From NCBI GenBank assembly GCA_030431255.1, contig JAUIJL010000005.1, forward strand, positions 279,313-343,312: a DNA stretch of 64,000 bases. The letters are read 5' to 3'. The position numbers were made by a program, and so were the translations under genes. The first letter of the stretch is position 1. Every line of letters begins with the position of its first letter. Below are positions 1 through 8,744 of the stretch, piece after piece. Source of the DNA: Thermoanaerobaculia bacterium (GTDB lineage: Bacteria > Acidobacteriota > Thermoanaerobaculia > Multivoradales > J023). Under the pieces are notes generated by a model. The model had not been told where the DNA came from. It saw only the letters and a program-made list of their open reading frames with translations, and made no database searches.

Positions 1-14
1 CAGGAGCAGAAGCG

Positions 15-785
15 TTGAGCGACCGAAGCTCCTCCAAGGTCTCCTCCGGAAGCTGCTCGCACGAAGAAGCCGGCGAAACCCCGCGACATGCCGTACCGGA
101 ACCGACGGTCGACATCCGCAACCTGACTTTCCAATATCCCGCCAAAGCCGGGAATCCTCGTTTCGGCCTGCGCCTACCGAGCTTGACAGCGGCAGCCGGC
201 GAAAGGATGGCTCTCTACGGACCATCGGGCTGTGGCAAGTCCACCCTGCTAGATCTCATAGCCGGCATCCTGCGAGCGGATACCGGCACCGTCAACATCG
301 CCGGAGCGGAGCTCGGCGCGATGACCGAGGCGGAGCGTAGGAGTCATCGGATCCGACATATCGGCTTTGTCTTTCAAGACTTTCCACTCGTCGAATATCT
401 CGATGCCTTCGACAATGTTTTGCTCCCTTTTCGCCTTACCCGTGACTTAAAGCTCGACTCCCAAGCCCGCGGACGGGCCCGAGATCTCCTGACCGAGCTG
501 GGCTTGCCGGGCTACGAGCGCCGGCGACCCCATGAGCTCTCCCAGGGCGAGCGACAACGTCTGGCCATCGCCAGAGCGCTGGTGACCGACCCCTGCCTGC
601 TGCTGGCGGACGAGCCGACCGCAGGTCTCGATCCACACCGCTCGCAGAAAACCCTCGATCTGCTGGAAGAGATCTGCTCCCAGCACCGGCTGACCCTATT
701 GCTGGTCAGCCACGAGCCGGCTGTGTTGGAGCGCTTCGATCATCGCCTAAACGTCCAAGAGCTGGTCGTCGAAAGTGCTTCTTGA
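15..785 (+). CDS. ABC transporter ATP-binding protein (LolD/MacB type)
   Basis: Cytoplasmic ATPase subunit of an FtsX/MacB/LolCDE-type ABC transporter, about 256 residues. Visible motifs in order are Walker A GPSGCGKST, signature LSQGERQRLAIARAL, Walker B LLLADEPTAGLD and the H-loop region LLVSHEP. A 40-residue polar N-terminal extension precedes the domain. The TTG start is supported by AGGAG at 2-6, eight bases upstream, so the gene is complete. No permease lies directly next to it in the window; the FtsX-like permease at 8878 is a possible but unproven partner, and its real partner may lie upstream of base 1. The family call is sure, the substrate is not. Confidence 0.9.
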   Translation: MSDRSSSKVSSGSCSHEEAGETPRHAVPEPTVDIRNLTFQYPAKAGNPRFGLRLPSLTAAAGERMALYGPSGCGKSTLLDLIAGILRADTGTVNIAGAELGAMTEAERRSHRIRHIGFVFQDFPLVEYLDAFDNVLLPFRLTRDLKLDSQARGRARDLLTELGLPGYERRRPHELSQGERQRLAIARALVTDPCLLLADEPTAGLDPHRSQKTLDLLEEICSQHRLTLLLVSHEPAVLERFDHRLNVQELVVESAS

Positions 786-883
786 CCCCCGTTGGGTTGG
801 GCTATCGGAGAAATCCGCCAAGGGACTTTCGAAACCGTAAGGTCCAACTTTGCGTAGTTGAAGTTAGCAGCCCCCCGAAACGG

Positions 884-912
884 TTGAATTCGCGAGTGAA
901 ATCGTCTACAGT
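884..912 (+). promoter_or_regulatory. Candidate sigma70-type promoter for the 958 gene
   Basis: TTGAAT (884-889) and TACAGT (907-912) are separated by exactly 17 bases and lie about 45 bases before the ATG at 958. Each hexamer matches 4 of 6 consensus positions. Read by eye only. Confidence 0.4.
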
Positions 913-957
913 GAAAGTAGCTCAAAGAGTCCAGCTCAGCATCAAGGAGGATTCCCC

Positions 958-1290
958 ATGGGACAGCCGCAAGGACTGCAAGCTTCCGCCGAGGATCGCC
1001 GGACAGCTGTCGAAGCCGCGAAGATCAATGCGGAGAGCCTGGAGGAAATAACGGTTTTTATTTCCGAAGCCGCCGCCAACGATTCCGTCGGCCCAGACGC
1101 TCTGCAGGCGATCAAAGCAAAGATTAAGACTTACCATGATCGTTTCGGACCGAGGAAAACGGAGCAGCTGCTTTTCGCCACCTATAAGCAGCTCCGGGCG
1201 ATCCGCCGACAAGGGCTTTTGCAAGATGAAGAAGCTCGCTTCCGCGCTGAGGAATTGGTGCATTTGATCTTTGAGGGCGAGGTGCACTGA
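958..1290 (+). CDS. Small helical hypothetical protein
   Basis: A 110-residue, charged and probably all-helical soluble protein with no signal peptide or membrane segment; I do not recognise a family. The ATG at 958 has a strong ribosome site, AAGGAGG, ending about six bases upstream, and a plausible promoter precedes it, so it is likely expressed as its own unit. It lies between an ABC ATPase and the tail of the NOS gene, which it converges with. No cysteines or obvious catalytic motif are visible. It could be a regulator or adaptor, but nothing in the sequence says so. Confidence 0.7.
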   Translation: MGQPQGLQASAEDRRTAVEAAKINAESLEEITVFISEAAANDSVGPDALQAIKAKIKTYHDRFGPRKTEQLLFATYKQLRAIRRQGLLQDEEARFRAEELVHLIFEGEVH

Positions 1291-1326
1291 GCCCCGTAGG
1301 CCTCCTCTCGAACGAGCCGAAAAAAA

Positions 1327-1362
1327 GAGCGCCCTTCGGAGCTTACGCTCCTCCGGGCGCTT
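1327..1362 (-). terminator. Rho-independent terminator behind the NOS gene
   Basis: GCGCCC (1329-1334) pairs with GGGCGC (1355-1360) around an inner GGAGC/GCTCC stem and a TTAC loop. On the minus strand the hairpin is followed by TCTTTTTTCGG, a good U-tract, so it terminates leftward transcription from the gene ending at 1482. A second perfect hairpin, GCCGGC-TCGAAA-GCCGGC, sits at 1370-1387. Confidence 0.7.
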
Positions 1363-1481
1363 GGAAGCAGCCGGCTCGAAAGCCGGCCTGGTGGCTCTCT
1401 AATTCACATTCCTAAAACCTGTCCAAATTCAGTGATCGTCCTAAAGATCCGTAGGTAGCGAGAAGGTAAGGAAGCCATCCG

Positions 1482-4400
1482 TCAACCTCCTGCCGCTACC
1501 GTTTCGACCGCTTCGTTCGGCTTGTAGCGCCGCATCCAGCGCTCCCCTTGCGAGTATTTCGCCAGCCTCACCTGCTCGATGGAGGTCTGGCCCGGGGTCA
1601 GGGTCACGAGGGATCTGTGGAAGCGACCGCTATCCTCGAGCTGATGCAGAAGGTCGACCGCTTGGCTGTAGGTCCGCGCTCCCTGTTGTTGCCAAAGCGC
1701 CAGCAGACCATCGTCGAAAGCATCACTGACCAAGGTCTCACCGCTGAAATACACATGCCCGTTGGGCGCGTCTCCCCAGCTCGTGACAGCCTTCGCCAGG
1801 TCTTGAAGCCCGGACCCGACATCGGCGGCGATCACCAAATCCGTGAGCACACCCCGCGACGCCCAAGCTTCCAGCTGCTCCGTATAGGGCGCGCTGTCCC
1901 CGATCACCAAGAGATGCATCGGCGGGCTGGTCGTGCCCAATTGCGCTTTGGTCGCCACCTCGCTCAGGAATCCGGTCACGACTCCCAGGCCGATGCCTTC
2001 GGCCGCCAACAACAGGGGGGCTGAGGTATCGGTCGGCAAGCGGAATCTCGACGCGCGAACCTCGACCCGAGCCGCGTCTCCCGCCTTCAAACCGGCGAGA
2101 TACGACGCCTCCGGGACTCCCCCGCTGACCGGCAGGTTGAACGTCGCCCGAATCTTGCCCGGCTCCAGCTCCGCCGACGAGCAGACGATGAGCTCGATCG
2201 GCCGAACCTTGGGCAGGATTTCCACCAACGTCTTCACTTTGATGGAGACCGACGGGAACGCTTCGAGCAAGTGGACCACGGTGGGATAGAGGCTCACCAG
2301 CTGACGCCGTACGTGCTGCTTATGCTCCAAATCTCCCCGCTCGACGGCCAAGAGCACGTCCCGAAGCCGAGCGGATTCGGCGGCGTCGGAACAATTGGCG
2401 ATCAAGGTCCTGAACATTTCCGGGTAGGGCTCGGTCCAGGTCAGGCTCAGCTCACCGGCCATCACGTCTCGCACGGTCATCGGGGAGGGGAAAGGCGGCT
2501 CGTCCTCGAGCTCCTCGCCGAAGACACCCATATAGCTCGCCGACAGCACTGTGTCCGGCGAAATGCGCAAGCGCGTGCACAGGCGTTGGACCAACTCGTC
2601 GCTGTGTCGCGGATAGATCAACATCCGATCACCGACCTGATACTCAAAGTCGGCTCCCGCGGTGTCGATCACCAACCGGCGGGTCTGTCGCGCGTCGGTT
2701 TGGTGGATGACGTCGCAACCACCGACGGTCACCCAACGCCCGCGCAGGGGTTTGGGCCGCGCCACGGCTCCTACAGCCTGCTCTTTGATCGCCAGACGGC
2801 GTTCGGGAGCTTCTTGCTCGGCGGAGGCACCGGTCGGATCCTCACCCATCATCCGACAGACCAAGCTCAGCCACTGGTCGAAAGCCGCCGATTCGCCCTG
2901 GAGACGATCCGCTTTCTTCACCGGCAGCATCTTTCGCCCGCCGATCCTCGACAGCTCGGCCACGAGGGGATCCGCGGCGTGGACGAAGTGGCCGTGCACG
3001 CTGTCGCCGAGCACCAACAAACCGAAGACCATGCGATCGAGCTCACCATCGGTCTTTTGTGACAGCTCCTCGATCAGACGTTTGGCCCCGGCCGGTAGCT
3101 CACCGGATTCAATCGCCGAAACCACCAACAACAAAACGGTGGGATCGGTCGACAAATCTTCCGCCGCGAATTGGGAGCCTTCGTGGATGGCGGGCTGGAA
3201 GACCCTGAGGCGGCGTCCTATCATACGCGCATAAAATTCCGCGGAATCGTCCTCAGAGGCGTGCAACACCTTGATCTGCACGCTTTCGTCGGTCATCTCA
3301 GCGGCCAACCACGAGGATTCCTCAAACGCGGATTCGGTTTCTACCGCCCACTTATCGGCGTGGTAGTAGTACTGGGGCTCCAGGAAGAAATCGCGCATCT
3401 CATGGTGGTACACGGGACAGGTGGTTCCGCCGAGGGGCGGCACGACCCAAGACCATTGTCCGGGGCATTCGCGACCCGCCTTCTTTTCCCGCAAGTCGTG
3501 GGTCAAGAATTGACGCGAAGCGCTGTGGTGATCGACGATCGTCATCTTGTTCTTCTGGAAAGAGTGCAAGATCGCCTTATTGGTTTCGAGGAACGCTTCG
3601 TCGCGCCACATGGTCTGCAGGCTGCCGGTGTCGAGATCCAAGGTCTTGGCGATCTCTTCCAGCTTGTCGTAGCGGTAGTCGTCGCAGAAGTCCCGCGCCA
3701 CCTCGGTGACCAAATACCAGCCGTTGAAGGGGCAACAGCCGTAGCTGATGCCGCCGACCTCCAGGCGGAAGTTGGCGATTGCCGGAATCACGTACCAACG
3801 CAGGCCGAGATGGGCGAATTGCTCATATTTGGGATGTTTGATCGGCACTTCCAAAACGAGGTCTTTCGGCAGCTCGTAGAGGCTCGGCTGCATGCCCGGC
3901 ACCTCGATCACCAAGGGCAGGATGTCCCAAGGGGTGCGGGGGTGGGACGGGGTCCAACCGAGCTTCATGATCGCTTCGGTCAGCGCGAGATTCGCGGGAT
4001 CGCCCATGATCTTTCCGTCGCTCAGTCGGTAGGCGGCGTAGCGGATGATCTGGGGATTCCAAATCCGCGGACCCCAGGCCTCGCCGGGCCGCATCGGGCG
4101 GAATAAGGACACCGTCGGATTCACTTTGCCGCCGTTGTTGGCGGCCCGAAGATGCTCTTTGATCTCCTCGAACATGTCGTCGGGGTGATTGACATGCCGC
4201 AAATCGCGGATCATCAACTGCTTCCAGGCCAGGCGGCCCACGCATTTCGACGCGTTTCGCCAAGCCATCTGGGCGCCGTAGCATGCTTCTTCGTAGGTGT
4301 GGGTGTAGGTACCGCAAGCGGCGATTTCCTCACCGATCTCGTGCAGCCGACCCTCCAAATCCTGAAGATCCCAACCCAGCTCCTTGGCCACTTTCTCGAC

Positions 4401-5828
4401 GTATTCAGATGCTTTGCGGAGCATTCGATGGTCGCGCCGGTTCGCTTGCTCCCAGACAGTCTTGGATCGCCCGGCTACAGCATCCCAGGCCGCTTCGAGC
4501 TCCGGTGAGAAGGAACCCACGCTTTGGTTCAGGGCGGATTTGAGAGCGGAGGACGCCTCGGGTTGCGGTGACTCGAAGAAGGCATCCGGAGTGGCCTCCG
4601 TCGCACCGGTCAACCGGCGCCAGTCGTTCAATCCGGAGAGCGAGGATTCCAAGGAGCCGAACGACGACTTGGCCATTCGGTCGATATCGACTTGTTGGAA
4701 GTGGCGCAGGCTTTCGGGGGAATCTTGGAAGAGCTGGTACAGAAACTCCAATCCGACCTTTCGATTCTGCTCGTCCGACTGCGACCAGAGCCCTTCCACC
4801 GACTGCAGCCCCTGGGCCCCCAATCTGGCGTCTTCGACTTGCAAGGTCTTCAGCATCGGAGTGACCACGTGGCCGTTCAAGAATCGGTACCACGCGGAAT
4901 CCTTGCCGAGCTCGAAATTGCCCAGCTCATATTCCTCGATGTACGGCACCGAGGGCAGGATCCAGAGCAGGGAGTCGCGGAAGATCCTCCAATGGGCGGG
5001 ACGCATGCCCATGTCGGCGAAGAGCAGGCCGTATTTTTCTACCGTGTCACAGGGAAACTCCGGCGAGGGATGCACCCCACGGTAGGCCTCTCTCAGAACG
5101 TGCTCCGTGTGGGGTTGAAGATTGCGCACGCAGAGATCGAGCAGGCCGAATAGTTGCTCTGCCATGCCTTCGCCGACCGATTCGAAAAGCTCACCCAGCT
5201 CGGGAGCTTTGTGGGTCAGACGGCGGTAGAACATGGGCACCGCCAGCTCTTTCCACGCCAACAGCTTATTCCACGTGTCCTTGATGATGACCTCTTCCGG
5301 CTCGGTCAAGCTCACCGCCAAGGGCAGACGGGCGGGCTCGCCGCTTTGGTCTTGGACGCGATGTTCCAAGTCACGGACGAAACCCGTGGGTCGGGTCGAG
5401 GTGATGTGCGGAATTTGCCGGAGCCCGCGGGTGCGCTCCAACATGAGGCTGCTCAGCAGCCGAACCCTGAGCTTGAGCTTGGGCGCCTGGGCCCACGTGG
5501 TCACCGGCAGGGTGACATTGGCGGCGCTGGGATTGGCGGCGAGCGCTTCCGAGAGTTGTAGGGTGGCCCGACCGGCTTCCTGCCAGGGCTCCTGGGAGCC
5601 GCTGACCCGAAAATGTAGGATCAGCTCGACCTTGCTCTGGGGATCTTGGCGGATATTGAGCATCCAGGCGGGAACGGTTCGTGCCTGGAGCTCCTTTCGA
5701 AAGACGTCGCGGGAGAATAACGAGCTGACCTCAATGGTCACCTTGTAGGAGTAGTCTTCGGCTGCGGGCCAGTCACTCACCACAATTTCATTGAGGTGGG
5801 CGATCCTCTGAATGTCTTGCTCTTCCAT
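1482..5828 (-). CDS. nos: Multidomain nitric oxide synthase (globin-like / NOS oxygenase / reductase-like)
   Basis: NOS makes NO and citrulline from arginine. Numbering from the ATG at 5828 (RBS GAGGA seven bases upstream; an in-frame GTG at 5858 adds 10 residues) gives 1448 residues. Layout: beta-rich unknown region ~1-175; globin-like fold ~176-330; linker; NOS oxygenase ~460-840; flavodoxin-like ~850-995; FAD/NADPH reductase-like ~1025-1440. The oxygenase core is canonical: WRNASKCVGR with heme-ligand Cys529, substrate segment PFNGWYLVTE with Glu709, and pterin-site motif CPGQWSWVVPP followed by YHHEM. The globin-oxygenase-reductase order resembles the cyanobacterial Synechococcus-type NOS. 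Oddities: Phe270 sits where the globin proximal His is expected, and the FMN, FAD and NADPH motifs look eroded. No calmodulin site was seen. The family call is sure; whether the reductase half works is open. It lies downstream of the PilJ-PAS kinase on the same strand. Confidence 0.93.
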   Translation of the reverse strand: MEEQDIQRIAHLNEIVVSDWPAAEDYSYKVTIEVSSLFSRDVFRKELQARTVPAWMLNIRQDPQSKVELILHFRVSGSQEPWQEAGRATLQLSEALAANPSAANVTLPVTTWAQAPKLKLRVRLLSSLMLERTRGLRQIPHITSTRPTGFVRDLEHRVQDQSGEPARLPLAVSLTEPEEVIIKDTWNKLLAWKELAVPMFYRRLTHKAPELGELFESVGEGMAEQLFGLLDLCVRNLQPHTEHVLREAYRGVHPSPEFPCDTVEKYGLLFADMGMRPAHWRIFRDSLLWILPSVPYIEEYELGNFELGKDSAWYRFLNGHVVTPMLKTLQVEDARLGAQGLQSVEGLWSQSDEQNRKVGLEFLYQLFQDSPESLRHFQQVDIDRMAKSSFGSLESSLSGLNDWRRLTGATEATPDAFFESPQPEASSALKSALNQSVGSFSPELEAAWDAVAGRSKTVWEQANRRDHRMLRKASEYVEKVAKELGWDLQDLEGRLHEIGEEIAACGTYTHTYEEACYGAQMAWRNASKCVGRLAWKQLMIRDLRHVNHPDDMFEEIKEHLRAANNGGKVNPTVSLFRPMRPGEAWGPRIWNPQIIRYAAYRLSDGKIMGDPANLALTEAIMKLGWTPSHPRTPWDILPLVIEVPGMQPSLYELPKDLVLEVPIKHPKYEQFAHLGLRWYVIPAIANFRLEVGGISYGCCPFNGWYLVTEVARDFCDDYRYDKLEEIAKTLDLDTGSLQTMWRDEAFLETNKAILHSFQKNKMTIVDHHSASRQFLTHDLREKKAGRECPGQWSWVVPPLGGTTCPVYHHEMRDFFLEPQYYYHADKWAVETESAFEESSWLAAEMTDESVQIKVLHASEDDSAEFYARMIGRRLRVFQPAIHEGSQFAAEDLSTDPTVLLLVVSAIESGELPAGAKRLIEELSQKTDGELDRMVFGLLVLGDSVHGHFVHAADPLVAELSRIGGRKMLPVKKADRLQGESAAFDQWLSLVCRMMGEDPTGASAEQEAPERRLAIKEQAVGAVARPKPLRGRWVTVGGCDVIHQTDARQTRRLVIDTAGADFEYQVGDRMLIYPRHSDELVQRLCTRLRISPDTVLSASYMGVFGEELEDEPPFPSPMTVRDVMAGELSLTWTEPYPEMFRTLIANCSDAAESARLRDVLLAVERGDLEHKQHVRRQLVSLYPTVVHLLEAFPSVSIKVKTLVEILPKVRPIELIVCSSAELEPGKIRATFNLPVSGGVPEASYLAGLKAGDAARVEVRASRFRLPTDTSAPLLLAAEGIGLGVVTGFLSEVATKAQLGTTSPPMHLLVIGDSAPYTEQLEAWASRGVLTDLVIAADVGSGLQDLAKAVTSWGDAPNGHVYFSGETLVSDAFDDGLLALWQQQGARTYSQAVDLLHQLEDSGRFHRSLVTLTPGQTSIEQVRLAKYSQGERWMRRYKPNEAVETVAAGG

Positions 5829-5958
5829 CAAATCTTCCTCAACGAGCCTTTCCACCAAGCTTCCATTTCTAGTCTGAGCTGCCCGTGGTCTCCCAATGAC
5901 TTGGCGACACCGCTTACGTTATGTCTGGTAAATCTGCGAAATCACGGCATATCAAAAC

Positions 5959-5997
5959 TCTAGGGCCCCACCTAGGGGCCCCACAATTCGGAGTTGT
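5959..5997. promoter_or_regulatory. Repeats and quasi-palindrome upstream of the NOS gene
   Basis: Two near-identical direct copies, TAGGGCCCCAC (5961-5971) and TAGGGGCCCCAC (5973-5984), also form an inverted GGGCCCC/GGGGCCC pair. Next to them is ACAATTCGGAGTTGT (5983-5997), an imperfect palindrome. They sit about 130-170 bases ahead of the NOS start, in the gap behind the kinase gene. This could be an operator for the neighbouring FixJ-type regulator or a weak terminator; neither can be proven from sequence. Confidence 0.3.
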
Positions 5998-6047
5998 CAC
6001 AAAGATGATGCGGATTCTACGTAGGACAGATTGCTACAAAGAGTCAA

Positions 6048-6064
6048 CAGGCCCCCACGGCCTG
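6048..6064 (-). terminator. Hairpin directly after the histidine kinase gene
   Basis: Perfect stem CAGGCC (6048-6053) / GGCCTG (6059-6064) with a five-base loop, followed on the minus strand by TTGACTCTTTG. The U-run is interrupted, so it may only attenuate; read-through from kinase into NOS is possible. Confidence 0.35.
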
Positions 6065-6069
6065 CCCAA

Positions 6070-7866
6070 TCAATCCGCGGCCGGCAAACGAAAGTAGAAC
6101 ACCGAGCCAATTTCTCTATTAGGTCGGAATCCTAAGGAGCCGCCGTGATCATCAATAATGGTGCGGCTGATGGAGAGCCCGATACCCATGCCACCATCCT
6201 TGGTGGAGAAAAACGGCTCGAAGAGGTGATCTTCCAATCCGTCGGCCAAACCGCCACCGGCATCGGTGACGGCGACCTCCAAATCTCCGTCGTCGTCGAC
6301 GCGGGTCGAGACCAAAATCGCATCTTCGTTTTGCTCCTGGAGCTGGGCCTCGACCGCGTTGTTGATCAAGTTCAGAATCACCTGTTGAATCTGAACCTCG
6401 TCGATCGACACCGCGGGAAGATCCTCGCCGTAGATGACCCTCAGCCGGAAGTCGTGGAATCCGGCGTAGGTGCCCGCCAAATCGAGGGATTTGCGCACCA
6501 CCTCGTTGAGATCGAGGCGTTGGTATTCCACCTCCCGCTGCTCACCGAGGGAACGGACCCGGCGGATCACCTCACCGGCACGATGAGCTTGCTCGCCGAT
6601 TTTCGCCAGAGAGTCCAAATGCTGTTGGGTGCCGATTTTGCCCCCGTGGATCAACCGCTTACAGGCGTCGGAGTAGAGCGTGATGGCGCTCAGGGGCTGA
6701 TTGACCTCGTGGGCGATGCCCGCCGCCATCTCACCCATGGTGCTCAGCCGGCTGACATGGGCCATGCGCTCATGGTTCGAGCGCACCGCCTCTTGGGCTT
6801 CCAGAAGCTGGGTGTGATCCTCGAATTGGGCAATCAACACCGAAGGCTCGTCCCCATCCAGCTGGACCACGGTGCTGTGCAGCACTCCGCGCAAAACGGA
6901 GCCGTCCTGGAGGATGATCCGCTGGTCGAGATGGTAAGAGGCGACTTCTCCCGAGCCCACTTTCTGCAACCACTGCGAGCTGGAGGCCACGTCGTCCGGA
7001 TGGGTGAAGTCCAAAAGCGTCCTGCCCAAGAGCTCGCTCTCCTCGGCATCGAGCAGGGCACAGAGGGCCTGGTTGACCCGCAGAAAGCGCCCCTCCAAAT
7101 CGCACGTCGCGATGCCCATGGGCGCATTTTCGAGGATCGAGCGCAGCTCTTCTTGACTGCGCTTGATGTTCTGCTCGCGCAATTGCAGCTCGTCGATATG
7201 GTGTCCGACCCGATTGACCATCGGCACGATGATCCGTCGCCGCATGGCCTCGATGGCCAGGATCGTCAGCAGCAGGACGATGACCTGGGCCCATTTCAAC
7301 CAGGCGACCTTCGATTCTTCCTGCTGTTGAAAGGCATTGACCGAGGCGTCGAGAGCGCCGAGCAATTGCTCGGGCGCCGCCGATTCGGCGATCAGTCGCG
7401 CTCGATCAGGATCCGGTGTGCCGGAGTCTTCGGCCAGGGCGCGAAGATCCTCGAGATAGGCTCGGACCCTTCGATCCAGCTCGTGGGGCGGGTCCTCGAA
7501 GACGCTCATCACCCCCGGGCCCGGCGCGCCCGGAAGCCCGAGCTCCGGATCACCGTTCTTCAACCCCAGGTGGGCGGTCTCGAGCTCGTCCGCCACATCG
7601 AGCAGCTGTTCCCGGAGCGAGGCGCGGACGGAGGAATCCTCTTCGGCGGACAGTCGCTGGGCCAGCAGCGCGGCTCTTTGAGACAGCATCCGCTGGCGGC
7701 CGCTGGTGTTCAACACACCGGCTCCGGCTTCCAAAGTGCGGGTCTGCAGGAGGAAGAGCAGCAGGCTCCCGACGGCCAATGCCGCCAGAATGCCGACCGC
7801 CGCCAGGGATCGGCGGCTGAGAGAACGGGTCACATCTCGACTGTCCAGGTGTTCCAAATGCGCCAT
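6070..7866 (-). CDS. PilJ/NarX-like, PAS-containing membrane sensor histidine kinase
   Basis: A 598-residue inner-membrane sensor kinase. TM1 is about residues 21-41 and TM2 about 189-208. The periplasmic part opens with NTSGRQRMLSQR, the signature of the PilJ-type domain related to the NarX/NarQ nitrate-nitrite sensor module. A cytoplasmic PAS domain follows (~240-350), then HisKA with AHEVNQPLSA (phospho-acceptor His386, FixL/NtrB-like) and HATPase_c with N503 in NLINNAVEAQ, DAGGG and GMGIGLSIS. It starts at ATG 7866 with GAAGG upstream. The FixJ-like regulator is divergent and presumably its partner. The NOS gene lies 240 bases downstream on the same strand, suggesting this pair senses or controls NO/nitrogen oxides. 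The ligand is inferred. Confidence 0.9.
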   Translation of the reverse strand: MAHLEHLDSRDVTRSLSRRSLAAVGILAALAVGSLLLFLLQTRTLEAGAGVLNTSGRQRMLSQRAALLAQRLSAEEDSSVRASLREQLLDVADELETAHLGLKNGDPELGLPGAPGPGVMSVFEDPPHELDRRVRAYLEDLRALAEDSGTPDPDRARLIAESAAPEQLLGALDASVNAFQQQEESKVAWLKWAQVIVLLLTILAIEAMRRRIIVPMVNRVGHHIDELQLREQNIKRSQEELRSILENAPMGIATCDLEGRFLRVNQALCALLDAEESELLGRTLLDFTHPDDVASSSQWLQKVGSGEVASYHLDQRIILQDGSVLRGVLHSTVVQLDGDEPSVLIAQFEDHTQLLEAQEAVRSNHERMAHVSRLSTMGEMAAGIAHEVNQPLSAITLYSDACKRLIHGGKIGTQQHLDSLAKIGEQAHRAGEVIRRVRSLGEQREVEYQRLDLNEVVRKSLDLAGTYAGFHDFRLRVIYGEDLPAVSIDEVQIQQVILNLINNAVEAQLQEQNEDAILVSTRVDDDGDLEVAVTDAGGGLADGLEDHLFEPFFSTKDGGMGIGLSISRTIIDDHGGSLGFRPNREIGSVFYFRLPAAD

Positions 7867-7946
7867 TGCATACCTTCAATAAGCTGAGCGTATGTTCCAC
7901 CGGAAAGCAAGAGAGGTTACCTATATATGATAGAATCCCAATCATC

Positions 7947-8744
7947 ATGGGTAAAGACATTGCTTCAAATCAAGGTCATTCGGTGAATGCAAAAGGTGAG
8001 CCCGCGCCCCAAGAGCTGGACCCGGAAGTCAAGACGGTTTTCGTGGTCGAAGACGACGAGGCCGTGCGCGATGCGCTGTGCATGCTGCTGGAATCCGTGG
8101 ACCTCAACGTCCGCACATTCAACTCGGCCCGGGAAATCCTAGAAGCTTACGATCCGACGTGGAAAGGCTGTTTGGTGCTGGACATCCGCATGCCCGGCCT
8201 GAGCGGTCTGGAGCTCCAGGAGCGCCTCCTACAGCTGGGCTGCTCATTGCCGATTATCTTCGTCACCGGCCACGGCGACGTGCAAATGGCGGTGCGAGCG
8301 CTGCGCAAAGGGGCGATCGACTTTCTGCTCAAACCGTTCCGCGACCAGGACATCCTCGACCGCATCCACGAAGCCTTGGAAGTTGCCGACGATCTCGAGC
8401 AGCAGAAATCCACCCGAGACGCCTTGCTCGAACGCCTCTTCTCCCTCACCCCCAGGGAGCTCGAGGTGCTCGCCATGGTGACCGAAGGCCACACCAACAA
8501 GGTGGTCGCCGGCAAGTTGCACCTCAGCCAGAGGACCGTCGAAACCCATCGGGCGAGCGTGATGGAAAAGATGCAAGCGAGCTCATTGGCCCAATTGGTG
8601 CGCATGGAAATTCTGCTCGAGCAAGCGGGCGGCCCATCGTTTGCCCAGGCGATCCCCGAGCCCTCGACCAGCGGCTCGTCGGATTCCCACATGAGCCCCT
8701 TGGCACGGGTTCGCTTGAATCGGGATCCGCGCAAAATCCACTGA
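7947..8744 (+). CDS. FixJ/NarL-family response regulator
   Basis: A DNA-binding response regulator of about 265 residues. The receiver domain carries acidic VVEDDE, phospho-acceptor Asp79 in LVLDIRMPG and LLKPF. A LuxR-type HTH follows (LTPRELEVLAMVTEGHTNK ... LSQRTVETHR). The FixL-like kinase is transcribed divergently, so the two form a two-component system, and NOS is the obvious candidate target. The start is uncertain: ATG 7947 lacks a clear RBS but follows an AT-rich TATGAT-containing stretch; GTG 7983 has AAGG upstream and is an alternative. The stop codon TGA lies inside the first unit of the 15-bp tandem array that continues to 8861. The residues after the HTH are a low-complexity tail. 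Confidence 0.9.
   Translation: MGKDIASNQGHSVNAKGEPAPQELDPEVKTVFVVEDDEAVRDALCMLLESVDLNVRTFNSAREILEAYDPTWKGCLVLDIRMPGLSGLELQERLLQLGCSLPIIFVTGHGDVQMAVRALRKGAIDFLLKPFRDQDILDRIHEALEVADDLEQQKSTRDALLERLFSLTPRELEVLAMVTEGHTNKVVAGKLHLSQRTVETHRASVMEKMQASSLAQLVRMEILLEQAGGPSFAQAIPEPSTSGSSDSHMSPLARVRLNRDPRKIH

Noticed and set aside
6070-7866. Calling the kinase FixL (heme PAS oxygen sensor)
   Set aside because: Only the HisKA region is FixL-like; I cannot identify the heme-ligating His in the PAS domain, and the periplasmic PilJ-type domain is not part of FixL.
6145-7887. Long plus-strand open frame opposite the histidine kinase
   Set aside because: It mirrors the kinase codons, has no recognisable motif, and the minus-strand frame shows a full set of kinase domains.
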